Shown piece by piece: positions 1 through 9,203 of a stretch of 64,000 bases of DNA. The translations under genes and the position numbers were made by a program. Source of the DNA: Pseudomonas fulva NBRC 16637 = DSM 17717 (GTDB lineage: Bacteria > Pseudomonadota > Gammaproteobacteria > Pseudomonadales > Pseudomonadaceae); the NCBI RefSeq assembly GCF_000730565.1, contig NZ_BBIQ01000016.1:1-64000 (forward strand), given 5' to 3'. The notes beneath the pieces were generated by a model. That model was not told the origin of the DNA. It saw only the letters and a program-made list of their open reading frames with translations, and did not search any database. Each line of letters begins with the position of its first letter. The stretch's first letter is position 1.

Positions 1-120
1 TCAAGATCAAGATCAAGATCAAGATCAAGATCAAGATCAAGATCAAGATCAAGATCAAGATCAAGATCAAGATCAAGATCAAGATCAAGATCAAGATCAA
101 GATTAAGATCAAGATCAAAG
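1..120. repeat. Hexanucleotide tandem array (TCAAGA)n
   Basis: About 20 head-to-tail copies of TCAAGA fill the first 120 bases. The first 17 units are exact, followed by one TTAAGA, one exact unit and a decayed TCAAAG. The array begins at the window edge, so its full length is unknown. Read in frame it would encode Ser-Arg, Gln-Asp or Lys-Ile dipeptide repeats on one strand. No convincing gene continues out of it, so it is probably an intergenic microsatellite beyond the 3' end of nadB. Confidence 0.95.
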
Positions 121-378
121 GCAAGAGCGTTGGGGTGCTTCGTGGGTGCGAGTTATGAAAGATTCAGAAAGTTAATATATGAGCTCGCGTTATACCGGTT
201 TTATATCAGGGGTATGCTGTTTGGCACAGTGCTCGCTGTTAAACACATCTCAATAAGCAGCAGCGTATCCCTAAGCAGTACGCACGCGCGTAGAAGCGGT
301 CTTGCCGGGACGCCAGACCGGCCCCGACAATGTGGGCCGCGAAGCTAAATCCTGCAGTCCCCATCTTCCCCCAACCAT
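121..378. other. Intergenic stretch, nothing recognised
   Basis: This stretch lies between the hexamer array and the 3' end of nadB. A 72-codon open frame starts with TTG at 130 in the frame of the repeat. It has no ribosome binding site and no family resemblance that I can see. I find no clear terminator, REP element or RNA gene. Confidence 0.5.
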
Positions 379-1983
379 TCAATCGGGCTCAAGCACCGTG
401 TCTCTGGCCTCGCCAAGCATCGCCGGATAATCCAACGTGTAATGCAACCCCCGGCTCTCCTTGCGCTGCATCGCCGAGCGAATCATCAACTCCGCCACCT
501 GCGCCAGATTGCGCAACTCGATCAAATCCCGACTGACCTTGTAGTTGCTGTAGAACTCGTCGATTTCATCGAGCAACAACCGCACGCGATGCTGCGCCCG
601 CTGCAACCGCTTGCTGGTTCGCACGATCCCCACGTAATCCCACATGAAGCGCCGTAGCTCATCCCAGTTATGCGCAATGATCACATCCTCGTCCGAGTCC
701 GTGACCTGGCTGGCATCCCACCCAGGCAAGGCCATTGGCATGCCGACATTCTCGAGGTTCGCCTGGATGTCGGCCGCCGCAGCCCGACCGTAGACGAAGC
801 ACTCCAGCAGCGAGTTGCTGGCCATGCGATTGGCGCCATGCAGCCCCGTGAAGCTGGTTTCACCAATCGCATACAGCCCCGGTACATCCGTGTGCCCCCG
901 GTCGTCCACCATGACGCCACCACAGGTGTAGTGCGCTGCCGGCACCACAGGTATCGGCTGGCGGGTGATGTCGATGCCAAAGCCCAGGCACCGCTCGTAA
1001 ACGGTAGGGAAATGGTTCTTGATGAACTCGACAGGCTTGTGCGAGATGTCCAGGTAGACGCAGTCCACCCCCAGACGCTTCATTTCATGGTCGATCGCCC
1101 GCGCCACGATGTCGCGCGGGGCAAGCTCCTCGCGTGGGTCGAAGCGGGGCATGAAGCGCTCCCCGTTGGGCAGGCGAAGCAGGGCGCCTTCGCCACGCAA
1201 GGCCTCGGTGATCAAAAAGCTCTTGGCCTGCGGGTGATAAAGGCACGTAGGGTGGAACTGGTTGAACTCAAGGTTCGCGACCCTGCAGCCAGCCCGCCAG
1301 GCCATGGCGATACCATCGCCGCACGCGCCATCTGGGTTGCTGGTGTACAAGTACACTTTCGCCGCCCCACCCGTGGCCAACACCGTGAACCGCGCGCCGA
1401 ACGTGTCCACTTGGCCCGTGTTGCGGTCCAGCACGTAGGCACCCAGGCAGCGCTCGCCGTCCAGGCCCAGGCGCCGCTCGGTGATCAGGTCCACCGCCAC
1501 ACGCTGCTCCAGCAGCTCGATGTTCTGGCGCTGCCTGGCCTGGGCCAGCAAGGTGTTGAAGATGGCCGCGCCCGTGGCGTCGGCGGCATGGATGATGCGC
1601 CGGTGGCTATGGCCGCCTTCACGTGTCAGGTGAAATTCGAAGCCTGCGTCGACCACGCCGTTGGGCTCATCCCGGGTAAACGGCACGCCTTGCTCGATCA
1701 GCCACTCGATGGCTTCGCGGCTGTGCTCCACGGTAAAGCGAACAGCGTCTTCGTGGCACAGGCCACCGCCGGCATTGAGGGTGTCCTCCACGTGGGACTG
1801 AATCGTATCGGCGCCGTCCAGTACGGCCGCTACGCCCCCTTGGGCCCAGTAGGTCGAACCGCTGGCCAGGTCACCCTTGCTCAGCACCGCAATGCGCAGA
1901 TTCGCAGGCAGGTTCAGGGCCAGGCTCAGGCCCGCTGCGCCGCTGCCGATAACCAGGACATCATGTTGGAATTGTTGGCTCAT
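379..1983 (-). CDS. nadB: L-aspartate oxidase NadB
   Basis: Flavoenzyme that oxidises L-aspartate to iminoaspartate, the first step of de novo NAD synthesis; NadA then condenses the product with dihydroxyacetone phosphate. The 534-residue length is normal for the family. The FAD-binding Rossmann motif [11 protein letters not shown] lies at about residues 13-23. Further succinate-dehydrogenase/fumarate-reductase signatures follow: STYWAQGG near residue 43, [10 protein letters not shown] near 203, FHPTCLY near 243 and [14 protein letters not shown] near 380. The ATG start at 1983 gives an N-terminus that enters the FAD motif directly. It is divergent from algU. This gene-regulator arrangement is typical of Pseudomonas, where nadB borders the algU-muc locus. 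Confidence 0.97.
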   Translation of the reverse strand: MSQQFQHDVLVIGSGAAGLSLALNLPANLRIAVLSKGDLASGSTYWAQGGVAAVLDGADTIQSHVEDTLNAGGGLCHEDAVRFTVEHSREAIEWLIEQGVPFTRDEPNGVVDAGFEFHLTREGGHSHRRIIHAADATGAAIFNTLLAQARQRQNIELLEQRVAVDLITERRLGLDGERCLGAYVLDRNTGQVDTFGARFTVLATGGAAKVYLYTSNPDGACGDGIAMAWRAGCRVANLEFNQFHPTCLYHPQAKSFLITEALRGEGALLRLPNGERFMPRFDPREELAPRDIVARAIDHEMKRLGVDCVYLDISHKPVEFIKNHFPTVYERCLGFGIDITRQPIPVVPAAHYTCGGVMVDDRGHTDVPGLYAIGETSFTGLHGANRMASNSLLECFVYGRAAAADIQANLENVGMPMALPGWDASQVTDSDEDVIIAHNWDELRRFMWDYVGIVRTSKRLQRAQHRVRLLLDEIDEFYSNYKVSRDLIELRNLAQVAELMIRSAMQRKESRGLHYTLDYPAMLGEARDTVLEPD

Positions 1984-2135
1984 GTCAGGACACTAGTAAT
2001 CTTCGGAGGGGGCACGGCACAATAGTCATGCGTCGATGGCATTGTGAAACTATCGTTTAATGGCCGGGTGGCCTTTATAGCAGCCTCGGGTGGCCCTTTT
2101 CCATGCCGCTCGCCCGGTAACGGCAGGCATTGTGG

Positions 2136-2163
2136 GAACTTTCCAGCGTGGCTGGAAATCCTA
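2136..2163 (+). promoter_or_regulatory. Candidate distal AlgU (sigma-E type) promoter
   Basis: GAACTT at 2136-2141 is followed after 17 bases by TCCTA at 2159-2163. Sigma-E/AlgU promoters have GAACTT and TCtga-like boxes 16-17 bases apart. In P. aeruginosa algU has more than one self-dependent promoter, so a distal copy is plausible. The -10 match is weaker than at the proximal site. Confidence 0.45.
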
Positions 2164-2330
2164 TGAAGGCTGCCCGCACGCCAACAATTTGCCGCGGCGA
2201 CGCAGGGTGGTAGCTCGACATTGGGCTCACCTGCGTATTCGTAACCTGATTATCGACGTTGTCGGCTGCTGCCGTGCCGCGTCTTCCGTGCACGCCGCTC
2301 AAGGTCTGCAGGAAACTTGCTTGGAGGGGA

Positions 2331-2357
2331 GAACTTTTGCGCAAAGCCCGAGTCTAT
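2331..2357 (+). promoter_or_regulatory. Proximal AlgU (sigma-E type) autoregulatory promoter
   Basis: GAACTT at 2331-2336, a 16-base spacer, and TCTAT at 2353-2357 match the sigma-E/AlgU consensus closely. The -10 box lies 60 bases upstream of the algU ATG. This is the expected position for positive autoregulation of the sigma factor operon. Confidence 0.75.
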
Positions 2358-2416
2358 GGTTGCAAGCCTGAGCGATGGCTGCTGCAACGCTCCTTCGAGA
2401 TCACCGAGGAGTGTTC

Positions 2417-2998
2417 ATGCTAACCCAGGAAGAAGATCAGCAACTGGTCGAGCGCGTACAACGCGGCGACAGGCGAGCTTTCGATCTATTGGTGCTGAAG
2501 TACCAGCACAAGATTCTCGGGTTGATCGTGCGGTTTGTCCATGACACCCACGAAGCCCAGGACGTTGCACAAGAAGCGTTCATCAAGGCGTACCGTGCGC
2601 TTGGCAATTTCCGCGGTGACAGTGCGTTTTATACGTGGCTGTACCGCATCGCCATCAACACGGCGAAGAACTACCTGGTGTCCCGTGGAAGACGGCCGCC
2701 AGACAGCGATGTGAGCTCCGAGGATGCGGAGTTTTACGACGGCGATCATGGCCTCAAGGATCTTGAGTCTCCAGAGCGCTCCTTGTTGCGGGATGAGATC
2801 GAAGGCACTGTCCATCGCACCATTCAGCAACTGCCAGAAGACTTGCGTACGGCGCTGACCCTGCGAGAGTTCGATGGCCTGAGTTACGAAGACATTGCCA
2901 GCGTCATGCAATGTCCAGTGGGTACCGTGCGCTCTCGTATCTTCCGCGCTCGGGAGGCCATTGACAAAGCCTTGCAGCCTTTGCTGCAGGAAACCTGA
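2417..2998 (+). CDS. algU: Extracytoplasmic-function sigma factor AlgU (RpoE/AlgT)
   Basis: Alternative sigma factor of 193 residues that directs RNA polymerase to envelope-stress and alginate genes, with GAACTT...TC promoters. Region 2 spans about residues 10-95 (DLLVLKYQHKILGLIVRFV, DVAQEAFIKAYRAL, FYTWLYRIAINTAKNYL). Region 4 spans about 128-180 and contains the helix-turn-helix LSYEDIASVMQCPVGTVRSR. I chose the ATG at 2417 (MLTQEEDQQL) over the upstream in-frame ATG because it matches the family N-terminus. It is first in algU-mucA-mucB, with a 31-base gap to mucA. MucA and MucB hold it inactive until regulated proteolysis of MucA. Confidence 0.98.
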   Translation: MLTQEEDQQLVERVQRGDRRAFDLLVLKYQHKILGLIVRFVHDTHEAQDVAQEAFIKAYRALGNFRGDSAFYTWLYRIAINTAKNYLVSRGRRPPDSDVSSEDAEFYDGDHGLKDLESPERSLLRDEIEGTVHRTIQQLPEDLRTALTLREFDGLSYEDIASVMQCPVGTVRSRIFRAREAIDKALQPLLQET

Positions 2999-3029
2999 GA
3001 CAGCGGCTACAGCCAAGAGAGGAACCGCC

Positions 3030-3620
3030 ATGAGTCGTGAAGCTTTGCAGGAATCGCTGTCCGCGGTAATGGATAACGAAGCGGACCAACTGGAATTGCG
3101 TCGGGTGTTGAATGCCGTCGACGATGCCGAAACCCGTGCTACCTGGTCCCGTTACCAGGTAGCCCGTGCAGCCATGCACAAGGAGCTGCTGCTGCCTAAC
3201 CTGGACATCGCCTCGGCGGTATCCGCAGCGCTGGCCGATGAGGCCGTGCCTGCCAAGGCCAAGCAAGGCCCATGGCGCACCGTAAGCCGCGTGGCTGTTG
3301 CCGCGTCGGTGACCCTCGCCGTACTGGCAGGTGTGCGCCTGTACAACCAGGATGATATTACCGGTGCCCAGCTTGCGGCCCAGCAGCCTGTTCAGCAGGG
3401 TGTGACCGTGCCGCAGGCCCAAGGCCCTGCCGTGCTGGCCGGCTACAGCGAAAGCAGCGATCAGCCGACTGGCCCGATGGCCAACGGTGTTTTGCAGAAC
3501 CAGGCTGGCTGGGACCAGCGTCTGCCAGGTTACCTGCGCCAACATGCCCAGGAGTCCGCTCTGAAGGGTTCTGAAACCGCACTGCCTTACGCTCGCGCCG
3601 CCAGCCTGGAAAACCGCTAA
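3030..3620 (+). CDS. mucA: Anti-sigma factor MucA
   Basis: Inner-membrane anti-sigma factor of 196 residues that sequesters AlgU through its cytoplasmic N-terminus. The N-terminal RseA-like domain (LQESLSAVMDNEADQLELRR) is followed by one transmembrane helix at about residues 90-107 (VAVAASVTLAVLAGVRLY) and a periplasmic tail bound by MucB. The start at 3030 has a GAGAGGAA ribosome site at 3017-3024. The reading frame is intact, so there is no sign of the mucoid-type truncations known from P. aeruginosa mucA22 strains. Proteolysis of MucA (AlgW, MucP, ClpXP in relatives) releases AlgU; those proteases are outside this window. Confidence 0.97.
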   Translation: MSREALQESLSAVMDNEADQLELRRVLNAVDDAETRATWSRYQVARAAMHKELLLPNLDIASAVSAALADEAVPAKAKQGPWRTVSRVAVAASVTLAVLAGVRLYNQDDITGAQLAAQQPVQQGVTVPQAQGPAVLAGYSESSDQPTGPMANGVLQNQAGWDQRLPGYLRQHAQESALKGSETALPYARAASLENR

Positions 3621-3632
3621 TTAGGGAGGCTC

Positions 3633-4592
3633 ATGCGCGCGCTACCTCTCCTGTCGCTGCTGCTCGGCAGCTGCATGACGGTGCCAGCGTTGGCAGCCAA
3701 TTCTTCGCCCGAGGCGAACGAGTGGCTGAACAAGCTGGCACAGGCCGAGGAACGACAGAGCTACCTGGGCTCCTTCGTTTACGAACGTAACGGCAGCTTT
3801 TCAACCCACGATATCTGGCACCGTGTCCAAGAGGGCAAGGTCAGCGAGCGGCTGCTGCAGCTCGATGGCGTCGCCCAGGAAATCGTGCGCGTCGATGGCA
3901 AGGTACAATGCGTCAGTGGCAAGCTTGCCGAAGGTATTTCGGCGCCGCCCGATAGCGCGCCACGCCGCCTTGACCCCCTCAAACTCATGAGTTGGTACGA
4001 CCTGTCCGTGTCCGGCAAGTCTCGCGTTGCAGGCCGGGACGCGGTGGTCGTGTCACTTTCACCGCGTGATCAGCACCGTTACGGTTACGAGCTGCATCTG
4101 GACCGTGCAACGGGCTTACCGCTGCGCTCGCTGATGCTCAACGAGAAAGGTCAACTGCTTGAGCGGTTCCAGATGACCCGGCTTGAAGCACGCATGCCTA
4201 CCGACGAAGACCTGCGCCCCAGTTCGGCCTGCAAGCCCGTGGTGGCAGCGGCGCCTGCCGGTGGGGCTGTCTCTGGGTGGCGCTCCGATTGGCTACCGTC
4301 AGGGTTCGAAGTGGTCAATAGCGCCATCCGCCGCGAACCTGGGCAGGGCAGCCCGGTCAGCACCTTGATGTATGACGACGGTCTGGCGCGTTTCTCTGTC
4401 TTCATCGAGCCTGTGAAGGGCGAGGCTGGCGCTGATGTGCGTACCCAGTTGGGCCCGACATCGGCAGTATCGCGGCGCCTGAGTACGCCAAAGGGCCAGA
4501 TGATGGTGACCGTCGTTGGCGAGATTCCGCTAGGCACGGCCGAACGCGTTGCCTTGTCGATGCGTCCTCAAGACGCTCAGGCGGGCCAGTGA
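3633..4592 (+). CDS. mucB: Periplasmic negative regulator MucB (RseB family)
   Basis: Periplasmic protein of 319 residues that binds the C-terminal tail of MucA and shields it from proteolysis. It senses lipid/lipopolysaccharide stress in the RseB family. A Sec signal peptide is visible at the N-terminus (LPLLSLLLGSCMTVPALAA, residues 4-22). The RseB N-terminal fold is recognisable around EWLNKLAQAEERQSYLGSF. The smaller C-terminal domain follows from about residue 210 (SGWRSDWLPSGFEVVNS). A good Shine-Dalgarno AGGGAGG at 3623-3629 precedes the ATG. It follows mucA by 12 bases, so the three genes are cotranscribed. No mucC follows. Confidence 0.96.
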   Translation: MRALPLLSLLLGSCMTVPALAANSSPEANEWLNKLAQAEERQSYLGSFVYERNGSFSTHDIWHRVQEGKVSERLLQLDGVAQEIVRVDGKVQCVSGKLAEGISAPPDSAPRRLDPLKLMSWYDLSVSGKSRVAGRDAVVVSLSPRDQHRYGYELHLDRATGLPLRSLMLNEKGQLLERFQMTRLEARMPTDEDLRPSSACKPVVAAAPAGGAVSGWRSDWLPSGFEVVNSAIRREPGQGSPVSTLMYDDGLARFSVFIEPVKGEAGADVRTQLGPTSAVSRRLSTPKGQMMVTVVGEIPLGTAERVALSMRPQDAQAGQ

Positions 4593-4607
4593 GCAAAGGC
4601 TAATGGC

Positions 4608-4636
4608 GAGCGGTCCCGCTCAGGGCGTGGCTTTTT
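4608..4636 (+). terminator. Weak hairpin after mucB
   Basis: GAGCGG-TC-CCGCTC at 4608-4621 is followed ten bases later by TTTTT. The loop is short and the T-tract is displaced. It could be a partial terminator separating algU-mucA-mucB from mucD, or simply chance. Confidence 0.3.
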
Positions 4637-4767
4637 GAAATGAAATTAAAGCATTGTCATTTGCAATCTGACGGCAAATTTTCTATAGGTCAGGCTTCTG
4701 GGAGCCTGGCCATTGCTGCGTTGTGCAGGGTCGTTTCTTAATTACCGCTCGTTGTGACGGGAGCCGT

Positions 4768-6204
4768 ATGTCAATACCTCGTTTGAAACCCTATCTATCG
4801 TTCTTCGCGGCCGTGCTGATGCTCGGGCAAGTGCTGACGGTCCAGGCTGAAGAAGCCCTGCCGGATTTCACGACGCTGGTCGAGCAAGCCTCGCCGGCGG
4901 TCGTCAACATCAGTACCAAGCAGAAGCTTCCGGACCGTCGCATCGCCGCAGGTCAAATGCCGGATCTCGAAGGCCTGCCGCCAATGTTCCGCGAATTCTT
5001 CGAGCGCAACCTTCCGCAGCAACCGCGTGCACCGCGTGGTGACCGTCAGCGTGAGGCGCAGTCACTGGGCTCGGGCTTCATCATCTCCAGCGACGGCTAT
5101 GTACTGACCAATAACCATGTCATCGCCGATGCCGACGAAATCATCGTGCGCTTGTCCGACCGCAGCGAGTTGCAAGCCAAGCTGGTCGGTACCGACCCGC
5201 GCACCGACGTCGCACTGCTGAAGGTGGAGGGTAAGAACCTGCCTACCGTCAAGCTGGGGGATTCTGAAAAGCTCAAGGTCGGCGAATGGGTATTGGCCAT
5301 CGGCTCGCCGTTCGGCTTTGACCATTCGGTGACCAAAGGTATCGTCAGCGCCAAGGGTCGCACCCTGCCCAACGACACCTATGTGCCGTTCATCCAGACC
5401 GACGTTGCGATCAACCCGGGCAACTCGGGTGGGCCGCTGTTCAACATGAACGGCGAGGTGGTGGGGATCAACTCGCAGATCTTCACGCGCTCCGGTGGCT
5501 TCATGGGCCTGTCGTTCGCGATCCCTATCGACGTGGCCATCGATGTCTCGAATCAGCTGAAGAAGGACGGCAAGGTCAGCCGTGGCTGGCTGGGCGTCGT
5601 CATCCAGGAGGTCAACAAGGACCTGGCTGAATCCTTCGGTCTGGACAAGCCTGCCGGTGCGCTGGTCGCTCAGGTGCTGGAAAACGGCCCGGCTGCCAAA
5701 GGGGGCCTGCAGGTCGGTGATGTCATCCTGAGCATGAATGGCCAGCCGATCGTCATGTCTGCCGACCTGCCGCATCTGGTAGGTGGCTTGAAGGATGGTG
5801 CCAAGGCCAAGCTGGACATCATTCGCAACGGCAAGCGCCAGACCCTTGATGTCAGTGTTGGCGCACTGCCAGATGACGATGCCGACATCGGCGCCGGTGC
5901 CGGCGACAGCAATGTCGAGCGCAGCAGCAATCGCCTGGGCGTTTCGGTGGCCGATCTTACTGCCGAGCAGAAGAAATCCCTGGAGCTCAAGGGCGGCGTG
6001 GTCATCAAGGAAGTGCAGGATGGTCCGGCCGCGCTGATCGGCCTGCGTCCGGGTGACGTCATCAGTCACCTGAACAACCAGGCCATCGGTTCGGCCAAGG
6101 AATTCACGCAAATCGCCAAGGAGCTGCCGAAGAACCGCTCCGTGTCCATGCGCGTGTTGCGCCAGGGGCGCGCCAGCTTCATCACCTTCAAGCTCGCCGA
6201 GTAA
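4768..6204 (+). CDS. mucD: Periplasmic serine protease MucD (HtrA/DegP type)
   Basis: HtrA-family protease and chaperone of 478 residues, a negative regulator of the AlgU response that clears misfolded envelope proteins. The ATG at 4768 gives a clean signal peptide (FFAAVLMLGQVLTVQA). The catalytic triad is visible: His117 (NNHVIAD), Asp147 (DPRTDVAL) and Ser220 (GNSGGPL). Two PDZ domains follow, at about residues 265-365 (GWLGVVIQEV) and 385-470 (RLGVSVADL). A 175-base gap separates it from mucB, so it may have its own promoter. The family usually sits behind mucC in P. aeruginosa; here mucC is absent. A strong terminator follows. Confidence 0.97.
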   Translation: MSIPRLKPYLSFFAAVLMLGQVLTVQAEEALPDFTTLVEQASPAVVNISTKQKLPDRRIAAGQMPDLEGLPPMFREFFERNLPQQPRAPRGDRQREAQSLGSGFIISSDGYVLTNNHVIADADEIIVRLSDRSELQAKLVGTDPRTDVALLKVEGKNLPTVKLGDSEKLKVGEWVLAIGSPFGFDHSVTKGIVSAKGRTLPNDTYVPFIQTDVAINPGNSGGPLFNMNGEVVGINSQIFTRSGGFMGLSFAIPIDVAIDVSNQLKKDGKVSRGWLGVVIQEVNKDLAESFGLDKPAGALVAQVLENGPAAKGGLQVGDVILSMNGQPIVMSADLPHLVGGLKDGAKAKLDIIRNGKRQTLDVSVGALPDDDADIGAGAGDSNVERSSNRLGVSVADLTAEQKKSLELKGGVVIKEVQDGPAALIGLRPGDVISHLNNQAIGSAKEFTQIAKELPKNRSVSMRVLRQGRASFITFKLAE

Positions 6205-6224
6205 GCGCGGCGAATACGGGAGGA

Positions 6225-6247
6225 GGGCAGCGACAGCTGCCCTTTTT
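6225..6247 (+). terminator. Rho-independent terminator after mucD
   Basis: A perfect 7-bp stem GGGCAGC / GCTGCCC with a GACA loop is followed immediately by TTTTT. It lies 21 bases after the mucD stop. Confidence 0.9.
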
Positions 6248-6386
6248 CATGTGCAGTGACATTTCAATGCCAAGCTGCAGGTGACGGCCGGGCAGAGGAA
6301 TCTCCCACATCCTGGCAGCTTCAGGTACAATTGCCGGCTATTTTTCGGCGGGCGTCCGGCTCGCAGCCTTTTCCGAGTGTTGACCC

Positions 6387-8186
6387 GTGAGTGATTTGAG
6401 TCATATCCGCAATTTCTCCATCATCGCCCACATCGACCATGGCAAGTCGACGCTGGCCGACCGTTTCATTCAAATGTGCGGTGGCCTGACTGCGCGCGAA
6501 ATGGAAGCCCAGGTGCTCGACTCCATGGACCTGGAGCGCGAACGCGGGATCACCATCAAGGCCCACAGCGTCACGCTCAACTACAAGGCCCAGGACGGCA
6601 AGGTCTACCAGCTCAACTTCATCGATACCCCCGGCCACGTCGACTTCACCTATGAAGTCTCGCGCTCGCTGGCGGCGTGCGAAGGGGCGTTGCTGGTGGT
6701 CGATGCCGGCCAGGGTGTCGAGGCCCAGTCCGTCGCCAACTGCTACACGGCCATCGAGCAAGGCCTGGAAGTCATGCCGGTTCTGAACAAGATGGACCTG
6801 CCACAGGCCGATCCCGATCGCGTCAAGGACGAAATCGAGAAGATCATCGGCATCGATGCCACTGATGCCGTGGCCTGCAGTGCCAAGAGCGGCATGGGGG
6901 TGGACGAGGTGCTCGAACGCCTGGTGCACACCATTCCCGCACCGACCGGCGATATCGACGCGCCACTGCAAGCCCTGATCATCGACTCCTGGTTCGACAA
7001 CTACCTGGGCGTGGTCTCGCTGGTGCGCGTGCGCCATGGTCGCGTCAAGAAAGGCGACAAGATCCTGGTCAAGTCCACCGGCAAGCTGCACCTGGTCGAC
7101 AGCGTGGGCGTCTTCACGCCCAAGCACACCCAAACCGCCGACCTCAAAGCCGGCGAAGTGGGCTTCATCATCGCCAGCATCAAGGACATCCACGGTGCCC
7201 CGGTCGGCGATACCCTGACCCTGTCTTCCACCCCGGAAGTCGAAGTGCTGCCTGGGTTCAAGAAGATCCAGCCGCAGGTATACGCCGGTCTGTTCCCGGT
7301 CAGTTCCGATGACTTCGAAGACTTCCGCGATGCCTTGCAGAAGCTGACGCTCAACGATTCGTCCCTGCAATACATGCCCGAAAGCTCCGACGCCCTGGGC
7401 TTTGGCTTCCGCTGCGGGTTCCTGGGCATGCTGCACATGGAGATCATCCAGGAGCGCCTGGAGCGCGAGTACGACCTGGACCTGATCACCACCGCGCCCA
7501 GCGTGATCTACGAGCTGGAACTCAAGACCGGTGAAACCATCGTCGTCGACAACCCGTCGAAGCTCCCAGACGTCTCGTCGGTCACCGACTTCCGCGAGCC
7601 CATCGTGACCGCGACCATCCTGGTGCCACAAGAACACCTGGGCAACGTGATCACCTTGTGTATCGAGAAGCGTGGCGTTCAGCGCGACATGCAGTTCCTG
7701 GGCAGCCAGGTGCAAGTGCGTTACGACATGCCGATGAACGAAGTGGTACTGGACTTCTTCGACCGCTTGAAGTCCACCAGCCGTGGCTATGCTTCGCTGG
7801 ACTATCACTTCGATCGTTACCAGTCGGCCAACCTGGTCAAGCTGGACGTGTTGATTAACGGTGACAAGGTCGATGCCCTGGCATTGATCGTGCACCGCGA
7901 CAACGCTGCGTACAAAGGCCGCGCGTTGACCGAGAAGATGAAGGAACTGATCCCGCGGCAGATGTTCGATGTGGCGATCCAGGCAGCCATTGGTGGCCAG
8001 ATCATCGCGCGTACCACTGTCAAGGCGCTCAGAAAGAACGTACTGGCCAAATGTTATGGCGGCGACGTCAGCCGTAAGAAGAAGCTGCTTGAGAAGCAGA
8101 AGGCCGGTAAGAAACGCATGAAACAGGTGGGCAACGTGGAAATTCCACAAGAAGCCTTCCTCGCCGTGCTCAGGTTGGATAGTTAG
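6387..8186 (+). CDS. lepA: Elongation factor 4 (LepA)
   Basis: Ribosome-associated GTPase of 599 residues. It can back-translocate ribosomes and influences initiation and ribosome biogenesis. The GTPase motifs are complete: G1 AHIDHGKST near residue 14, G2/RGIT near residue 54, G3 DTPGHVDF near residue 77 and G4 NKMD near residue 133. The LepA-specific C-terminal domain ends with the Lys-rich stretch [21 protein letters not shown] (given in two parts: [11 protein letters not shown] and [10 protein letters not shown]). Translation starts with GTG at 6387, where the N-terminus [19 protein letters not shown] fits the family. lepB begins only 5 bases downstream, the conserved lepA-lepB operon. 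Confidence 0.98.
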   Translation: MSDLSHIRNFSIIAHIDHGKSTLADRFIQMCGGLTAREMEAQVLDSMDLERERGITIKAHSVTLNYKAQDGKVYQLNFIDTPGHVDFTYEVSRSLAACEGALLVVDAGQGVEAQSVANCYTAIEQGLEVMPVLNKMDLPQADPDRVKDEIEKIIGIDATDAVACSAKSGMGVDEVLERLVHTIPAPTGDIDAPLQALIIDSWFDNYLGVVSLVRVRHGRVKKGDKILVKSTGKLHLVDSVGVFTPKHTQTADLKAGEVGFIIASIKDIHGAPVGDTLTLSSTPEVEVLPGFKKIQPQVYAGLFPVSSDDFEDFRDALQKLTLNDSSLQYMPESSDALGFGFRCGFLGMLHMEIIQERLEREYDLDLITTAPSVIYELELKTGETIVVDNPSKLPDVSSVTDFREPIVTATILVPQEHLGNVITLCIEKRGVQRDMQFLGSQVQVRYDMPMNEVVLDFFDRLKSTSRGYASLDYHFDRYQSANLVKLDVLINGDKVDALALIVHRDNAAYKGRALTEKMKELIPRQMFDVAIQAAIGGQIIARTTVKALRKNVLAKCYGGDVSRKKKLLEKQKAGKKRMKQVGNVEIPQEAFLAVLRLDS

Positions 8187-8191
8187 GTCCT

Positions 8192-9046
8192 ATGTCGCTA
8201 AATTTCCCGCTGTTGCTCGTCATTGCCGTGTTCGTGTGCGGTCTGTTGGGCCTGATCGACCTTCTGTTCCTGGCGCCGCGCCGACGTGCGGCGATCGCCA
8301 CTTACCAGGGCAGTGTCAGCCAGCCGGAACCGGCGGTGGTCGAGCGCCTGAACAAGGAACCCTTGCTGGTCGAATACGGCAAGTCGTTCTTCCCGGTGCT
8401 GTTCATCGTGCTGGTGCTGCGCTCGTTCCTGGTCGAACCTTTCCAGATTCCGTCGGGGTCGATGAAACCCACGCTGGAAGTGGGTGACTTCATCCTGGTG
8501 AACAAGTTCTCCTATGGCATCCGCTTGCCGGTGATCGACAAGAAGGTCATCGAGGTGGGCGACCCACAGCGCGGCGATGTGATGGTGTTCCGCTACCCCA
8601 GCGACCCGAACGTCAACTACATCAAGCGGGTCGTTGGCTTGCCCGGTGACCAGATCCGCTACACCAACGACAAGCAGTTGTTCGTCAACGGTCAGCGGGT
8701 CGCCGAGCAACTGGTGGGTACCGAGCCTGGGACGCTGGGCAGCGCCCAGCTGTACAAGGAAAAGCTCGGTGCTGCCGAGCACCTGATCCGCAAGGAGATG
8801 AGCCGTTACCGTATGCCGCCGGACCAGCAATGGACGGTGCCAGCCGGCCATTACTTCATGATGGGCGACAACCGCGACAACTCCAACGACAGCCGCTACT
8901 GGGATGACCCCAACATTCCCAAGGAACTGCACGGCATGGTTCCGGACCGCAACATCGTTGGCAAGGCTTTCGCAGTATGGATGAGCTGGCCTGAGCCAAA
9001 ACTCAGCCACCTGCCCAACTTGTCGCGGGTCGGACTGATCCATTGA
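8192..9046 (+). CDS. lepB: Signal peptidase I (LepB)
   Basis: Inner-membrane serine protease of 284 residues that removes Sec and Tat signal peptides at the periplasmic face. Two N-terminal membrane helices are at about residues 5-28 and 66-80. The catalytic serine is Ser90 in the box PSGSMKPTL and the general base is Lys145 in NYIKRVVGLPGD. The conserved GDNRDNSNDSRYWG-like box near residue 230 (MMGDNRDNSNDSRYW) completes the family signature. It is translated from the lepA transcript with a 5-base gap. A long perfect hairpin follows its stop. Confidence 0.98.
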   Translation: MSLNFPLLLVIAVFVCGLLGLIDLLFLAPRRRAAIATYQGSVSQPEPAVVERLNKEPLLVEYGKSFFPVLFIVLVLRSFLVEPFQIPSGSMKPTLEVGDFILVNKFSYGIRLPVIDKKVIEVGDPQRGDVMVFRYPSDPNVNYIKRVVGLPGDQIRYTNDKQLFVNGQRVAEQLVGTEPGTLGSAQLYKEKLGAAEHLIRKEMSRYRMPPDQQWTVPAGHYFMMGDNRDNSNDSRYWDDPNIPKELHGMVPDRNIVGKAFAVWMSWPEPKLSHLPNLSRVGLIH

Positions 9047-9051
9047 TACCC

Positions 9052-9084
9052 TTCGGCGCTGTCCATACAGCGCCGAATGCTTTT
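9052..9084 (+). terminator. Hairpin after lepB
   Basis: A perfect 10-bp stem TTCGGCGCTG / CAGCGCCGAA with a 6-base loop lies just after the lepB stop, followed by TGCTTTT. It is probably the terminator of lepA-lepB. Partial readthrough into rnc is possible. Confidence 0.7.
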
Positions 9085-9203
9085 CTGACATAGGCTGTGT
9101 CTCAAGGATGGGAGATTCGCCGCCCAGCGTGCGGTGACCATGGCCAAACCGTCTTTCAGGATGCTGATTTGAACAACGCGTTTAACAACGATCGGGTGGC
9201 CGC

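Larger units (their letters stand above)
1984..2416. other. nadB-algU divergent intergenic region
   Basis: This 433-base spacer holds the nadB promoter side and at least two AlgU-type promoters facing algU, listed separately. It also contains a 7-bp inverted repeat TTCCAGC-GTG-GCTGGAA at 2141-2157, which falls inside the spacer of the distal AlgU-type promoter. I see no open frame with coding character. Confidence 0.6.

Noticed and set aside
1..120. CRISPR array
   Set aside because: The repeat unit is six bases without spacers, so it is a simple tandem repeat.
285..350. Possible REP-like element
   Set aside because: Some resemblance to Pseudomonas REP composition, but no clean palindrome and no second copy found in the window.
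670..2025. 451-codon open frame antisense to nadB
   Set aside because: Shadow of nadB third-position GC bias, with no ribosome site or recognisable domain.
6321..8150. 609-codon open frame antisense to lepA
   Set aside because: It mirrors the codon pattern of a high-GC gene. lepA is unmistakable on the other strand and the antisense protein resembles no family.
9085..9203. Missing DUF4845 gene or a small gene between lepB and rnc
   Set aside because: The 157-base gap has only very short frames. I see no remnant of a DUF4845 protein, so nothing is called.
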